From contig NW_025401886.1 of assembly GCF_020080835.1 (NCBI RefSeq), positions 310,001-374,000 on the forward strand: DNA of 64,000 nucleotides. The letters run 5' to 3'. The position numbers and the translations under genes were made by a program. Of this stretch, positions 1 to 10,589 are shown piece after piece. The notes beneath the pieces were generated by a model that worked only from the letters and a program-made list of their open reading frames with translations, had not been told where the DNA came from and did not search any database. Source of the stretch: Cotesia glomerata (lineage: Eukaryota > Arthropoda > Insecta > Hymenoptera > Braconidae). Position 1 is the stretch's first letter, and the number at the start of each line of letters is the position of its first letter.

Positions 1-54
1 GCTTAACTAGGGTGATCTCCCGAGTCAGACGTGTGCTGCACGGCTATCTCTGCT
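1..54 (-). pseudogene. 5S rRNA-like fragment, cut by window edge
   Basis: Read on the minus strand, this resembles the first part of the 5S-like modules at 8020-8124 and 63880-63986: an AGATAGC...CAGCA start, then ATCACC and GTTAAGC, the start of the 5S A-box. The window edge removes the rest. The similarity is patchy and was judged by eye, so this is a diverged relative at best. Confidence 0.35.
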
Positions 55-745
55 ACTTCTTTAGAGCAAATAATAAATTATCGGTAATATCTGATCTGAT
101 CCAGCCATGTTTGAACTAAATACCGTCAGATCTAGTAATTTAATGCTGAATTTGGTTTAAACATGGCTAAATCTGGTAAGATCTGTTACTTGTTAGCCAA
201 GTACAGCCCCAGACTATCAGGTTTAGTGGTATTTGGTTAATAAATATCAGATATGACCAGATTCAGCTTTGTTTGAATCAAATTCCAGAGGACTGAAAGT
301 GGAAAAGGACCAGAGTAGTATATCTATTGGTATTTGGCCAAGAAATCTTGATTTGACTAATTTTCCCAAAACTATATAGCCTATATAAATTTCCTAAACA
401 TTTCTGAAAAATTTTTTTTGGAGTTTACTCCTTAAGAATCGATTTTCATATAAGGCGCCCGGTATGAAAAAAATATGGAGTAAAACTTAGTCATCAAATG
501 GGATAGTAACGTTTTTGGTGCGCATCAATTCTCGCGCACGTTTCACTTTTCAGTTGTGTGTGTGTGTGTGTGTGTGTATATACTTGTGTAGCCAGCACAG
601 TATACTGCGTGATAGCTTATAGTCTAGTCAACAAGTGCCTTTTTGGTCAACTTTTTTCGGCAGTCTCCGAAAATTATGGTTGAGTTGTCATTCGATTCAG
701 AACGGCATCTAGATGATTTTCGAAAAAAATGAAGTTCCGCTTGCA
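55..745. other. Non-coding AT-rich stretch with a GT microsatellite
   Basis: No coding signal was seen. Positions about 60-290 hold scattered ATCTGATC, AGATCTG and CAGATCT words in both orientations, similar in style to the word arrays elsewhere in this window but with a different word. A (GT)n tract occupies about 555-578. Confidence 0.5.
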
Positions 746-2470
746 AAAATTTCAGAAGTTATTAACAATTAACTAAGAAAAAAAAATGGGGTTTAGATTT
801 TGCAAATATCTCAAAAACTAATAAAGATTTTTCAAATTTAAAAAAAGATTCAAAAAGGAGAGGAAATTTCTCAAAAAAAGTTTTGACTCCCGAAATTGTA
901 GGACTAATATTTATAATTTTCCCAGAGGGTTGAAAATACGCCCAAAAACGGATACTCCGGTTTGCGCAAGCCACGCCACCTTCGGACCTTCAATGAATAA
1001 ATATTATTTAAACTTATTAAATATGAAAATTAAAAATTAAAAAAATTCAGGCGCCTACAGGACAGATCAATGAATAATAATCCGTGGTCAAAAAATTTTT
1101 ATTGTGATTTTTCAATAAGTTATCCATTAATTAATTAACAATTTTTTGTAACACGAACATTAACATTGCAAGTGCGATAATTGTTAAACTATTAATCTGA
1201 GAATTTTTTTCCGTTCGTGGAGCTATTTTTCAAAGGTCTTAGAAAAGATTCCCGTTGGAAAAATTAAAAAATTGTTAATTTTCGTTTTTTTATTAACAAT
1301 TTACTAAGGTGAAAAATTATAAAGCTTTATTAAACATTGAAAAAAAATTTTTTTTTATATAATATTATTAATGATTCATTTTCTTATGATCAGAAGCTAC
1401 TTAAAAATGATTATTAATAATTTTTACCTACTATTGTTTAAAAAACTTCTATAAAAAAATGCGTTGTTTATGAGATAATTCAAAAATTTTTTCAGATAAT
1501 ATAATCTTTGTTGATAATTATGATTTAAAAAAAAAAAACAGTTTTTTAAAAAAATTTTTTTGCTGCTTAAAAACGCATTTGTTAGTTAAAAATTAATTGC
1601 AAAGGTTATTAAGAATTAACTGAAAAAGGGGGTTTAGTTTTTTACAAATATCTTAACAACTAGTAAAGATTTTTAAAACTTTTAAAAAAATTCAAAAAAT
1701 GGAGGAAATTTCCTAAAAAAAACGTCTGGACTCCTGGAACTGTAGAACCAATATTAATAATTTTCCCAGAGGGATGAAAATACGGCCGAAAATGGGTGCT
1801 CTGGCCTGCGTAAGCCATGTCTACTTTGAACACGATTAATAAAAATTATTTTAACATATTAAATATAAAATTTAAAAATTAAAAAAAACCAGGGGCTTAC
1901 TGGATAAATAAATGAACAATAATCCGCCTGAAAAAAGTTTTATCACAATTTTTCAATTAGTTATGCAATTGTTAATTAATAATTTTTTTTTTTGGCTTGA
2001 ACATGTACATTGCAAGTGTGATAATTGTTAAACTATAACTATTTAAGATTTTTTTCCTCTCTTGGAGCAATTCTTGGAAAGCTTCAGAATAGATCCCCGT
2101 TCAAAAAATTTTGATTTTTCAATTTTTTATTAATAATTTTCGTTGCTGCAAAATTAAAAACTTAAATTAATCATCAAAAAAATTTATTTTTTCAAAATAT
2201 TATCAATGATCCGTTTTTATGTTGTCAGAAGCTGCACGGAAATAATTTTTTTTAGTTTTTATATTTTATTGTTTAAAAAATTGTTATAAACAAATGCGTT
2301 GTTTATAAGATGATTGAAAATTTTTCTATGAAATTTCAATCTTTGATACACATAATGATTTTTAAAAGAAAAATTGTTCTTCAAACAAATTTACAAATTT
2401 TTGGAGTTTATTGGAGTTTACACATAATTTTGTTATTTATATCTATCGATATTAATTTGCGATTTAAAAA
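746..2470. repeat. Diverged two-copy tandem repeat, about 847-bp period
   Basis: The block beginning near 746 recurs near 1593. Matching landmarks are ATTAACAATTAACTA at 761 against ATTAAGAATTAACTG at 1608, the shared TAATTTTCCCAGAGGG near 918 and 1760, and AATAATCCG near 1075 and 1920. Spacing is about 847 bp. Both copies are extremely A/T rich and hold only chance ORFs. The divergence suggests an old duplication of a non-coding unit; no mobile-element ends were seen. Confidence 0.7.
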
Positions 2471-3333
2471 TATTAACAAGTTAATAGAGTTAGCTATTTT
2501 CACGAATTAATTGCATAATTAATGAAAATAAATGTATCATGTTTGCTTCGAGTAGTATAATAGTTAATTCCATTTACCATCATTTACTAATTTATAGATA
2601 TATATTTGTTCGGTGAACAAGGCCCAGTAGCGATTAACTCGCTCCTGGGGGACTCCCAAATTCAAGAGACGCACCTGTCCACCGCTAGTTCCCGCAAAAA
2701 TCGAACCGCCAATAGAAAATCAGCCTCTCGATCACGCCATGAATCGACCGCTTTATTGGCTGATCGCTCCCGCTAGACATGCGCAATAGCCTTCTTCCCC
2801 AACTCAACGAGGAAGAAGACGGACTATTGTTATTATCTTTCGCTTCTACGCTTTCGCTGCATCAAGTCGCCATTAGTATTTCTTTACTTTCGCTTTTTGT
2901 TAATAAACCGCATTTCGCTAATTTTATAATTTAAACTGCTTAAATTAACCGCTAATAATTCGCTTTAGTTTGTTATAGGTAATTTGTGTTAACAGTGCAT
3001 TTATTTCACCGCTTTTTCAGTGCTGGCAAAGTGTTCAACCACGTGTCAACCGGCTTCGCTTTGCAAACCACGCTGTAATTTACAAATCCGCTTTTATCTT
3101 AACAATCCGCTATTAACTATATTAAATATTGAGTGTATTTAATGAAAATAAATTCCTAGTGTTATTTTTTATAATAATTTACGCGTTTTAATTGAGATAT
3201 CCAGACCTAAACCTGATCCCCGCTTTTCCGCTCTTTCAGTAATTATTCAATATTCAATATAATCGTTCGTAAGGAGTAAACCTCAGTCGTGCGTCGGAGC
3301 TGACACACACGATTTTTTTTTTATTTCAATCAG
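2471..3333 (+). other. GC-richer leader upstream of the CACTA-like relic
   Basis: From about 2614 the base composition rises sharply against the AT-rich flanks and CGCTTT/CGCT words recur, but no long ORF is present. A pyrimidine tract followed by CAG ends at 3333, immediately before the first recognisable transposase codons, and reads like a splice acceptor. This may be the promoter and 5' exon/intron part of the transposon. That is inference; no terminal inverted repeat was located. Confidence 0.35.
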
Positions 3334-5146
3334 GTTGAATCGCAGAAGAATCCTGATTTAATTGATGTGAACATAGATGTCGATACCACTACAGTTCAAG
3401 AAAGCCTGACGCAGAATTTCGCACCAAATCCAACAGTTTCCTTAATTCCTAAGGATATACCAAAGAAGCATTTGATCAACAACTTACTAGTGATGGCTAT
3501 AAAGTGGCGTCGGAACACGAGTTATACCGGAGCTCAAGATATCATAAAGTTAGTGAACATTTCATCTGGCACGAGTAATTCCAACAGTTCCAAGTACTAT
3601 TGGAAGAAAATACTCGATCGTTACTCACAAAATGTATCGAGCTATTACATCTGTGAGCATTGTAATAATTATCTTGGTCCCGAGAAAGATTGTCCGACTG
3701 AGTGTGGTGAATGTCACAAAAAAATCGACCTCAAAGTAAACAAGGGATCGTATTCACATTTACTTTTGACAGATCAGCTCTGGGAGATATTTGAGACAAC
3801 TGATGCTTATCATTTGTACTCAGTCAACCATAAGAAGCTGAACAAATACGCGATTGAAGACATTTTCGACGGAAAGCTATACAAGAAGCGCCAATGTTTG
3901 ACAGTTCAAATACGTCCGTGTACCCTATTCTTTGTACTGTCAATGAGTTGAATCCGCATGATCGGTGTAAGTATGTTCTGTTGACCAGTGTGTGGTTTGG
4001 GGTAGGAAAACCCAAAAATATGAAGTCTTACCTTAAGCCATTCGTAGAAGAAGCCAAGACATTACTAGAAAAAGGATTCACTTATAATTATCAAGGTCAA
4101 TCTTACACAAAAAAACCGTCGTTACCCTTATGGGTATTTGTAATTCAGTAGCTCGTCTATTGGTTTGATGTTCCACGCAATTCAACGGCGAGTATGGCTG
4201 TGGTTTATGTCTACATCCTGGAAAGTCAGTGAAGAAAGGAAGAGGACACACCAGAGTTTACCCGATCGTTGGAGGCAATCCATTTCGGGACGGTTTGAGG
4301 ACTCACGAAGACACACTGCTGCATGCAGAGGCGAAAACTAAAGAAGATCGGAAAGGTATCAAGGGTGTTTCTGTTTTATCCGAGATACCAGATTATGACA
4401 TCATCGCAAATCTTGGCGTCGATTGGATACACTGCGTTGGTCTGGGAGTCAGTCGCCAATTCGCTGGTTTATGGTTTGATTCTGTCAATTCCCAGGAAAA
4501 ATTCTACTTCGGTGACAAAATTGACGAATTTGACCATTACCTGACTTCAATTTCACCAACGTCGGAAATTTCTAGAACCCCTCGCCCATTATCAGATCGT
4601 GTTCACATGAAAGCTCATGAGTGGATCATCTTTCTCTTGGCGTACAGCCTACCGATCATGAACATGTGTTTTCCGACGCGTTACGTTAACCATTTCGGCC
4701 TTGTTAGTTGACGGTATTTTGATCTTAGTTAAACCCCCGATTATGAAATCAGAGTTGAAGTACGCAGAGCAGTGCTTGCGAGATTTCGTTGCTGACATCG
4801 AATCATTATACGGCGAAAAATATGTGAGCTTTAACGTTCACCTGTTGCATCACCTAGTATAATTACACTAATGTGTTGAAAACTGGGGTCCTCTTTACAT
4901 GCCCAGTGCCTTTATATATGAGGACTTCAATCAGACAATCCAGACATACGTTAAAAGTCCAAACGGCGTCGAGATTCAGGTTTGTGATTCATTCCGGTTG
5001 AAATGCGCAATTGACAGGCTAGCGATTTTATGTTCAGATGATTTAAATTACCGGCAGAAAAAGTATTTGGACACTTTATTGAATCGGAAATCAAAACCTA
5101 AACCTAAAGTCATCATATCCAATTGTGGAGTTCTCGGTCGATTATA
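3334..5146 (+). pseudogene. CACTA (EnSpm)-like transposase relic, Transposase_21 plus DUF4218
   Basis: Several reading frames together give one animal CACTA-type transposase. An N-terminal part (3334-3890) carries a CxxC zinc-binding patch (YICEHCNNYLGPEKDCPTEC). After a deletion near 3893 comes DSSNTSVYPILCTVNELNP, typical of the tnp2/Transposase_21 family. The next segment reads GEYGCGLCLHPG (about 4187-4220) and, after NLGVDWIHCVGLGV, ends near 4640. A DUF4218-like tail follows (KYAEQCLRDF near 4757; YMPSAFIYEDFNQT near 4896). Frameshifts near 3893 and 4105, a TGA near 4165, and breaks near 4640-4710 and 4860 make it non-functional. An acceptor-like CAG at 3333 suggests an upstream intron. 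Family identity rests on conserved motif order; terminal repeats were not found. Confidence 0.7.
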
Positions 5147-5335
5147 ATCACTATTGGTAGGTCGAAAATAATTATCTATCTTGAATAAATTACCGGTAGA
5201 TCAACATGTAGCGTTGCGGCGCTTGTTAGTCGAAGTCGATTCAACCACAAAAATATTTTCATTTGTAAGATGTATTATCAACAAACAAGTCAAAACAAGT
5301 CATGATTTAGAACTTTTAACATGATCTATAGTATA

Positions 5336-5457
5336 TTACACACCTAGGGAAGTAAAGTAAGAAATGTCTCAGATCACATGTAATTGTCGGCCGAGGCGAA
5401 GCCGATGTTGACAAACATGTGATCTGAGGCTTTCTTATTTACTTTCCGTGGAGTGTA
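5336..5457. repeat. Hairpin (MITE-like) with ACATGTGATCTGAG arms
   Basis: Two inverted arms of about 45 bp, each carrying CAGATCACATGT or its complement and a GTAAAGTAAGAAA-type outer part, flank a short loop that itself contains GGCCGAGGCGAAGCC. ATAGTATA-like sequence lies just outside on both sides. This looks like a miniature inverted-repeat element or a long cruciform. Confidence 0.6.
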
Positions 5458-5462
5458 TACTA

Positions 5463-5553
5463 TTTTTTTGCTCGACGAAGGCAGGAAGCGGCACTTTCGT
5501 TTAGCGCAGCGGGCCGAAAGTTGACGCTTTCCGCCCGTCGAGCAAAAAAAATA
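5463..5553. repeat. GC-rich hairpin with TTTTTGCTCGACG ends
   Basis: TTTTTTTGCTCGACG on the left is matched by CGTCGAGCAAAAAAA on the right. Inner pairs AAGCG/CGCTT and ACTTTC/GAAAGT extend the stem. It lies directly next to the preceding hairpin and just before the A/T-rich tail of the minus-strand retrotransposon. No gene or terminator role can be assigned in a eukaryotic context. Confidence 0.6.
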
Positions 5554-5797
5554 TTTTAATTATTATTATTATTATTATTTATTGTTTAAAGGCCATGGAG
5601 TCGTAGCTCTTTGCGGCCTTCCAAAATACATTACAATGAATGTTAATTAACAAAAGTAGTGTATTACAAATATTACTGGTATATTATACATATAGTAAGT
5701 ACATCAATATATCACTCCATCATCAGATAAAAGTATTTATTAAAGACAATAGTCAAATCACGCATTCTCTTCGCTCAACAAAAACTCGAAACATGCT

Positions 5798-6085
5798 TTA
5801 CGGGAAGCCGGAAAAGTCGATTGTGAGGTGCAGTATAATAAATTTCGACGAAAGTGAATCTCTGACATACAATGCAACACCTCCCCCACTCCTTTGACAT
5901 CGGTCATTCCTATGCAACGTAAATGACGGCATATGAAATTGAGCATCTGACATATTTGCATTTAACCATGTTTCACTAACGGCAATAATATCAAAGATGT
6001 GAGTCCTGAAGAATTCTTTAAACAAATTGAAATTGCAGTTTAATGAGCGAATATTAACGTGACAAACACTGAGAGGAACTTGAGA
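5798..6085 (-). pseudogene. ORF2 start: apurinic endonuclease domain fragment
   Basis: This frame encodes the beginning of an exonuclease-endonuclease-phosphatase (EEP) domain as found at the start of non-LTR ORF2: VCHVNIRSLNCN, then IIAVSETWLNA (with the catalytic-region E) and RSGGGVALYVRDSL. It stops soon after IDFSGFP, where the sequence jumps to the 3' untranslated region. In an intact element the endonuclease would continue for about 150 more residues and be followed by a reverse transcriptase. The first ATG of this frame lies inside the conserved region, so the original start was upstream, close to the end of ORF1. Confidence 0.7.
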
Positions 6086-6148
6086 AGAGGAAGTTGACAG
6101 ACTGATTTGTTCTTGAGCAAGCGATAGTGATGATGGAGTGAATGAAAG

Positions 6149-7120
6149 TTATTGACGCGAGCGAATGTGCTTTTTGAGCACCTCTATCCCATTAGACGGC
6201 AATAACTTCAGCGGCGGTTTCTCCGAATCGATTCTAACAAACACTGAGGCTGCAGTAATCCACACATTTTTTGGAAGTAGCTTAGGAAAATCCTTTAATA
6301 CCTGCGAACGAAATTTGTAAAGAGTAGGCGGATGACGGCGATGAAGACGAACAGGGTCCTGCGAGATATTTTCCTCGGCTAATAAATCATTATTTTTAAT
6401 AACTACATCTTTGGACTTCCTGATCATTACATCCACAGCTTCTTTACATTCAAACTTGATTAGAACATCCCTGCGTTTTTGCTTAGCATTCCTCGTTCTA
6501 GCTTCAACTGGTTTACCGATCCTTTTGACATATTTGACTCCGAAATCATCCCGAGGTACATCAAGAACATCAAGTAAGTTATTTACAACTTCTTTTAGGT
6601 TTTCCTCTGCCACTTCTTCTAGACCGGAAATTGAGATCTCATCCGCAAGAGCCTGTGCCTCAATTTGGAGGGCTCTTTGTTCGAAGTTACAATTAAGCAG
6701 AATATCTGCTGCCCTTGAAATCTTCTCAGCCTCCTTATTTGAGCCACCTGAAAATCCTTCATTTTCAAGCTCGCTCACTCTTTTCTCCAAACTATTAAAT
6801 TTAGCATCTAGTGCAGTCTGCTTAGAAATAATATCATCTACCTTTGTGTGTAAATCTTGCGCTGACTTTTCAAGGTTATCCAATTTATCAAGTTTACTTA
6901 GCTTGGGCAAGTGAACAGCAATCGATGTCAATAAATTCATTGAGTTTGTTTCTGAACATGCAGGACATTGTTTATGTACCGCATCTAAAGCATCAGCTGC
7001 GGATCCAAAGTTGTATCTAAGTTTAACACATGATACATGAAACTTGTGGTGAAGATGGCAGTTTGCTTTAATGCAGTGTGCCGAGTCTGATATCTCCGAA
7101 AAACACAACACACAAGCCAT
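6149..7120 (-). CDS. Non-LTR ORF1 protein with N-terminal PHD-like zinc finger and coiled coil
   Basis: An uninterrupted ORF. I prefer the start at 7120 (MACVLCF), because the extra N-terminal residues encoded from 7150 precede the first zinc ligand. Residues about 3-60 form a Cys/His-rich PHD-like finger (CVLCF, then CIKANC, HLHHKFHVSC and KQCPAC). Residues about 75-125 have the heptad pattern of a coiled coil (LDKLDNLEKSAQDLHTKVDD). The C-terminal half, with KRIGKP near the middle and the tail ending IRSRQ, resembles the RNA-binding part of CR1/Jockey-group ORF1 proteins. Such proteins coat the element RNA and trimerise. The ORF is whole although ORF2 is gone, so the protein could still be made if the copy is transcribed; that is inference. 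Confidence 0.75.
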   Translation of the reverse strand: MACVLCFSEISDSAHCIKANCHLHHKFHVSCVKLRYNFGSAADALDAVHKQCPACSETNSMNLLTSIAVHLPKLSKLDKLDNLEKSAQDLHTKVDDIISKQTALDAKFNSLEKRVSELENEGFSGGSNKEAEKISRAADILLNCNFEQRALQIEAQALADEISISGLEEVAEENLKEVVNNLLDVLDVPRDDFGVKYVKRIGKPVEARTRNAKQKRRDVLIKFECKEAVDVMIRKSKDVVIKNNDLLAEENISQDPVRLHRRHPPTLYKFRSQVLKDFPKLLPKNVWITAASVFVRIDSEKPPLKLLPSNGIEVLKKHIRSRQ

Positions 7121-7400
7121 AATGAATATAACACCTTTCCTATAAGTCAATCAGATGGCAGCACCAAACAGACAGAGTCCCACAAGCCAACTGCAAAGTC
7201 CAACCTCAAAATTGCACTAATTTAAAATTGATCACAAATAACAAATGAACTACTTAATGCCCAATAACAGTTGATAGTTAAAAATATTCCCGAAAAATTA
7301 CTGTTCAAAAAACTGTCCCTACAGTAAAAAATAGACAAAATCAAACTGAAATAATAGCAAACAAAAAAGCACAAGAAAAAGACGCTGCTCACTCTACTGT

Positions 7401-7812
7401 AGTACACTGTATTTATATGTATTTATAATTGTTTCAATAATATCATTCAATAATAAAATTTCTTTTGTACATAAAGTTTCTGATGAGAAATTGTATTTTA
7501 TAAAAGTGTTATTGTAAATTACTATGAAATAAAACAATTTTCTTTTCTTATCTATAATAATAACTGTTGATAAGTAAACTTGATCATTTTTATTAGTTTG
7601 TACATACTAATCAAATTAGATTTTCAGCTATCATTTTTGATAATCCATTGACCTTGATTCAAGTCTCATCCAGCACCTGATCTCTATTTCATTTTCCATC
7701 AATTTTGATCTAACGCTCATTCAACTTCTGATCACTACCTTATTGTTGATCATTAATACCCATATTTCAAATCCGATTGAGCATTTGTCGATCACATTGG
7801 CTTCTAAGTTCC
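7401..7812. other. AT-rich intergenic stretch
   Basis: No gene was seen. The last 130 bases contain repeated TGATC words (about 7676-7800) just before the inverted-repeat element begins, perhaps a decayed outer part of the same repeat type. Confidence 0.4.
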
Positions 7813-8019
7813 CCCGGGGAAAACTGATCAGACCTGATCAGACATAAAAAATGACTATGCCTGATCAGGCATGAATTGACCTGGTCAGGTCTGAAGGCCA
7901 TTGTTACTTTTAATTAATAATTTTGCTTAATTTTATGGATATAGTACTTGATAGAGTCATACGCAATTCTCTATAATAAATTAAAATATTAAAAAAATGA
8001 TTTCATATAATTGTACAAC

Positions 8020-8124
8020 TGTAACACCAGTAGTCACCCATCCAACTTCTAACCACGCTCAATGCTGCTTAACTTTGGTAATATTCGTGCGCCTTGAAGT
8101 TCCCGTCTGCTGTGCTGCTATCTT
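8020..8124 (-). pseudogene. 5S rRNA-like sequence with Pol III internal promoter boxes
   Basis: On the minus strand this reads as a degenerate 5S rRNA. AAGTTAAGCAGC matches the A-box, GGTTAGAAGTTGG the intermediate element, and GATGGGTGAC the start of the C-box, all in 5S order and spacing. The 5' half (CACGAATATTACC) is a looser match, and about a dozen bases seem missing near the 3' end before TGGTGTTACAG. It could be a 5S pseudogene or the head of a 5S-derived (SINE3-type) element captured by the surrounding transposon. A nearly identical block sits in the same relative place at 63880-63986. Confidence 0.65.
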
Positions 8125-8577
8125 ATTTGACAATAATTCTATGATGTACATAACGTATCAAATAAGTTTATCATAAATATAGTATAAAAATTGATTTTAT
8201 AATAAATTTTGATAGTCCTAATTTATTTATTTAACCGAATCTAATTATAACACCACATTTATTTAAATAATAAAATAAGTAATGATTTTAATATTAGGCA
8301 GGAGCAGAGCAGACCAAAACATCCCATAGAAAATGTAACAAATTTTTTATTTCAAAATTATTCAAACGTAATGATAAAAATAATTTTGCAAAAAAATTTT
8401 TATCACATCTCTGACTATGCAAGTCTGATCAGATCTACCCAGAAAAAAATGATCAGACCTGACTATGCTTGTTCATGTATGATCAGGCCTGAAATTTGAC
8501 CTGCTCATGCCTGTTCATGTATGATCAGGCCTTAAATTAGACATGGTCATGCCTGTCCATGCCTGTTCATGTCTGAA

Positions 8578-8935
8578 GCGTTAAATACGCTCAGGCCTGA
8601 TCATACCTGTCCATACCTATTCATGCTTGTCCACGTCTGTTCATCCCTGTTCATGTCTGAAGCGTTAAATACGCTCAGACCTGATCATACCTGTTCATGC
8701 CTGTCCATGTCTGTTCATGTCTCAAGCGTTAAATACGCTCAGACCTGATCATACCTGTTCATGCCTGTCCATGTCTGTTCATGTCTCAAGCGTTAAATAC
8801 GCTCAGACCTGATCATACCTGTCTATACCTATTCATGCTTGTCCACGTCTGTTCATCCCTATTCATGTCTGAAGCGTTAAATACGCTCAGGCTTGATCAT
8901 ACCTGTTCATGCCTGTCCATGTCTGTTCATGCTAA
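8578..8935. repeat. 64/84-bp tandem subrepeats with GCGTTAAATACGC core
   Basis: The core GCGTTAAATACGCTCA, itself a small palindrome, starts at 8578, 8662, 8726, 8790 and 8874, giving periods of 84, 64, 64 and 84 bp. Each unit carries CTGATCATACCTG and TGTTCATG words; the longer units have about 20 bp more of the same words. This is an internal tandem expansion of the left arm of the element at 7813-9288. Confidence 0.8.
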
Positions 8936-9288
8936 GGACCAAATATGCTAAGAAAAAATTTTTGAACATGTTCAGTATATGTACATTAATTTCGATTAAT
9001 AAATTTGTAAATTATCAATAAACGAATTTGTAAATTATCAATAAATGAGTGTATTTCCCTGCTTTAGACATGAACACGCATGGACAGGCCTGATCAGACA
9101 TGAACAGGCCTGATCATACCTGAGCGTATTTAACCCTTCAGGCATGAACAAGGATGATCAGACCTGTTCAGGTTTGAGCGTATTTGACGCTTCAGACATG
9201 AGCAGGCATGAACAGGCATGATTAGGTCTAATTTCAGGCCTGATCATACATGAACAGGCATCGTCATGTCTGATCATTTTTTCCCGGG

Positions 9289-10589
9289 CCATCTTAAGTC
9301 TGTTCTATCTTTGTTGACCAAATTATGATATGCCTATACTTTCATATATGTATACTCTTACGTATATGAACAAAATGTATTTTTTATCAAAAATGTATAA
9401 CTAAATTGGGAGTTCAGAGTTGTAAGCTCCAGGTTACATTAATTGATAAAGTTAGTAGACCAAATTAACGTTCTACTAATAATTTATTTTGTATGAATTT
9501 ATACAAGAATGTAGTAAAAATTTACTTATAAAAATATTAAATGCGAGGCAAATTAACAAAATTATGAAGTACTTCAAACGGTAATAAGACAGTACGTCGG
9601 ACAAAAAATGCTAGACGCTATTACGGTGCTCTGCTAAGAGGAACTGATTTTCTGATCAGAAGTTGAACTTGGCGACAAGTTCCAAATTTTTCGTACTGCT
9701 AAGATCTTCTAGGGGTAATGGGTGGAGTAAAAGGGATGCGAGACCCTTGATTTGTAATTTAGGAAAGGTGGGTGTATAGGTAAGTACTCGAGCAAAAAAG
9801 AAAAGATCGAAAGTAAGTTAGAGAGAGATCTCATAACTAGAGAGAGAAAGAACTTAGACAGCTAGATGCCAATATGATGTACAGATGTACAAATAACTAA
9901 TACTCCAAACCGAGGAAAAAACCAAAGTAATAAAACAATTAAAAACAGATGTGTCTTGGGAAAAAATATTTCACAATAGAAGGATTAGAAAACCTTAGAG
10001 CAGAGAATTAAGTTGTAAATAAAACGAAGCAGAATCTCATTACCGCTTGGATTTATAATTGTACAAAACTGAGTTTAGAAGGTAATAAAGCAAAATACAT
10101 AAGTTATGTTAAGCTAAAAAATGATAAACTAAACAAAAGGTATGCTAGACATGAGGGTATCATAAATCCTATAATATTGAAGACTAAAAATTACACTAAT
10201 ACAAAAATTATTATAAAAAAATGAAAATTACGAAAATAGATTAACATTATAAAACACAAAATATATTTCTCATTATATAGTAAACATATATAAAGCATTT
10301 TATAATATACAATACATCGTTCAACATATATGTTAGCTGGTAAGAATCGAAAATATAAAATCATATATGTGAAATCTTCTATAAAATTAACATATATAAA
10401 ATTACGTTACCAGTATATTAGTGTTTATAATACACAATATATTCATAATTAAATTTGAGTTATATACTTTTTCACATATGATAAAACATATATGTTGACA
10501 TACAGAGAAATTGGCCGCATATATTATCCGTTACTCAAAATATAAGTTTCCATATATTTTCAGCATATATGTTATTTTCATACGGGATT
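9289..10589. other. Non-coding AT-rich stretch
   Basis: No coding region or recognisable mobile element was seen. ACATATAT/ATATATGTT words recur at about 10285-10575 in both orientations, again suggesting a word-array-like repeat with its own motif. A short GA-rich tract lies at about 9815-9850. Confidence 0.45.

Larger units (their letters stand above)
5558..7400 (-). mobile_element. Internally deleted CR1/Jockey-like non-LTR retrotransposon
   Basis: Reading on the minus strand: a 5' untranslated part (about 7400-7151), a complete ORF1, the start of an endonuclease-type ORF2, then an abrupt join to the 3' untranslated region and an (AAT)n tail at 5558-5580. The reverse transcriptase and most of the endonuclease are missing, so the copy cannot move by itself. 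Keeping both ends and a whole ORF1 distinguishes it from ordinary 5' truncation. The 5' limit near 7400 is an estimate. Confidence 0.7.
7813..9288. mobile_element. TGATCA-word inverted-repeat element carrying a 5S-like module
   Basis: Terminal inverted repeats begin CCCGGGGAAAACTGATCAG at 7813 and end ATGATCA...TTTTTTCCCGGG at 9288. Inside are dense arrays of two short words: palindromic TGATCA within AGRCCTGATCA, and TGTTCATG/CATGAACA. The words read one way at 8410-8935 and the opposite way at 9062-9280, around an A/T-rich centre, so the element could fold into a giant hairpin. An A/T segment and a 5S-like block (8020-8124) lie between the left terminal words and the arrays. Partial relatives are at 26532 and 63641. 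No coding sequence was seen, so it is probably a non-autonomous DNA transposon; the superfamily is unknown. Confidence 0.7.

Noticed and set aside
6411..6914. 167-aa plus-strand ORF, Ser/Leu-rich
   Set aside because: Antisense shadow of the minus-strand ORF1 at 6149-7120, which has zinc-finger and coiled-coil features.
8410..8935. CRISPR-like array
   Set aside because: Repeats are short, partly palindromic, variable and without unique spacers of constant length, and the context is eukaryotic. It is part of a transposon.
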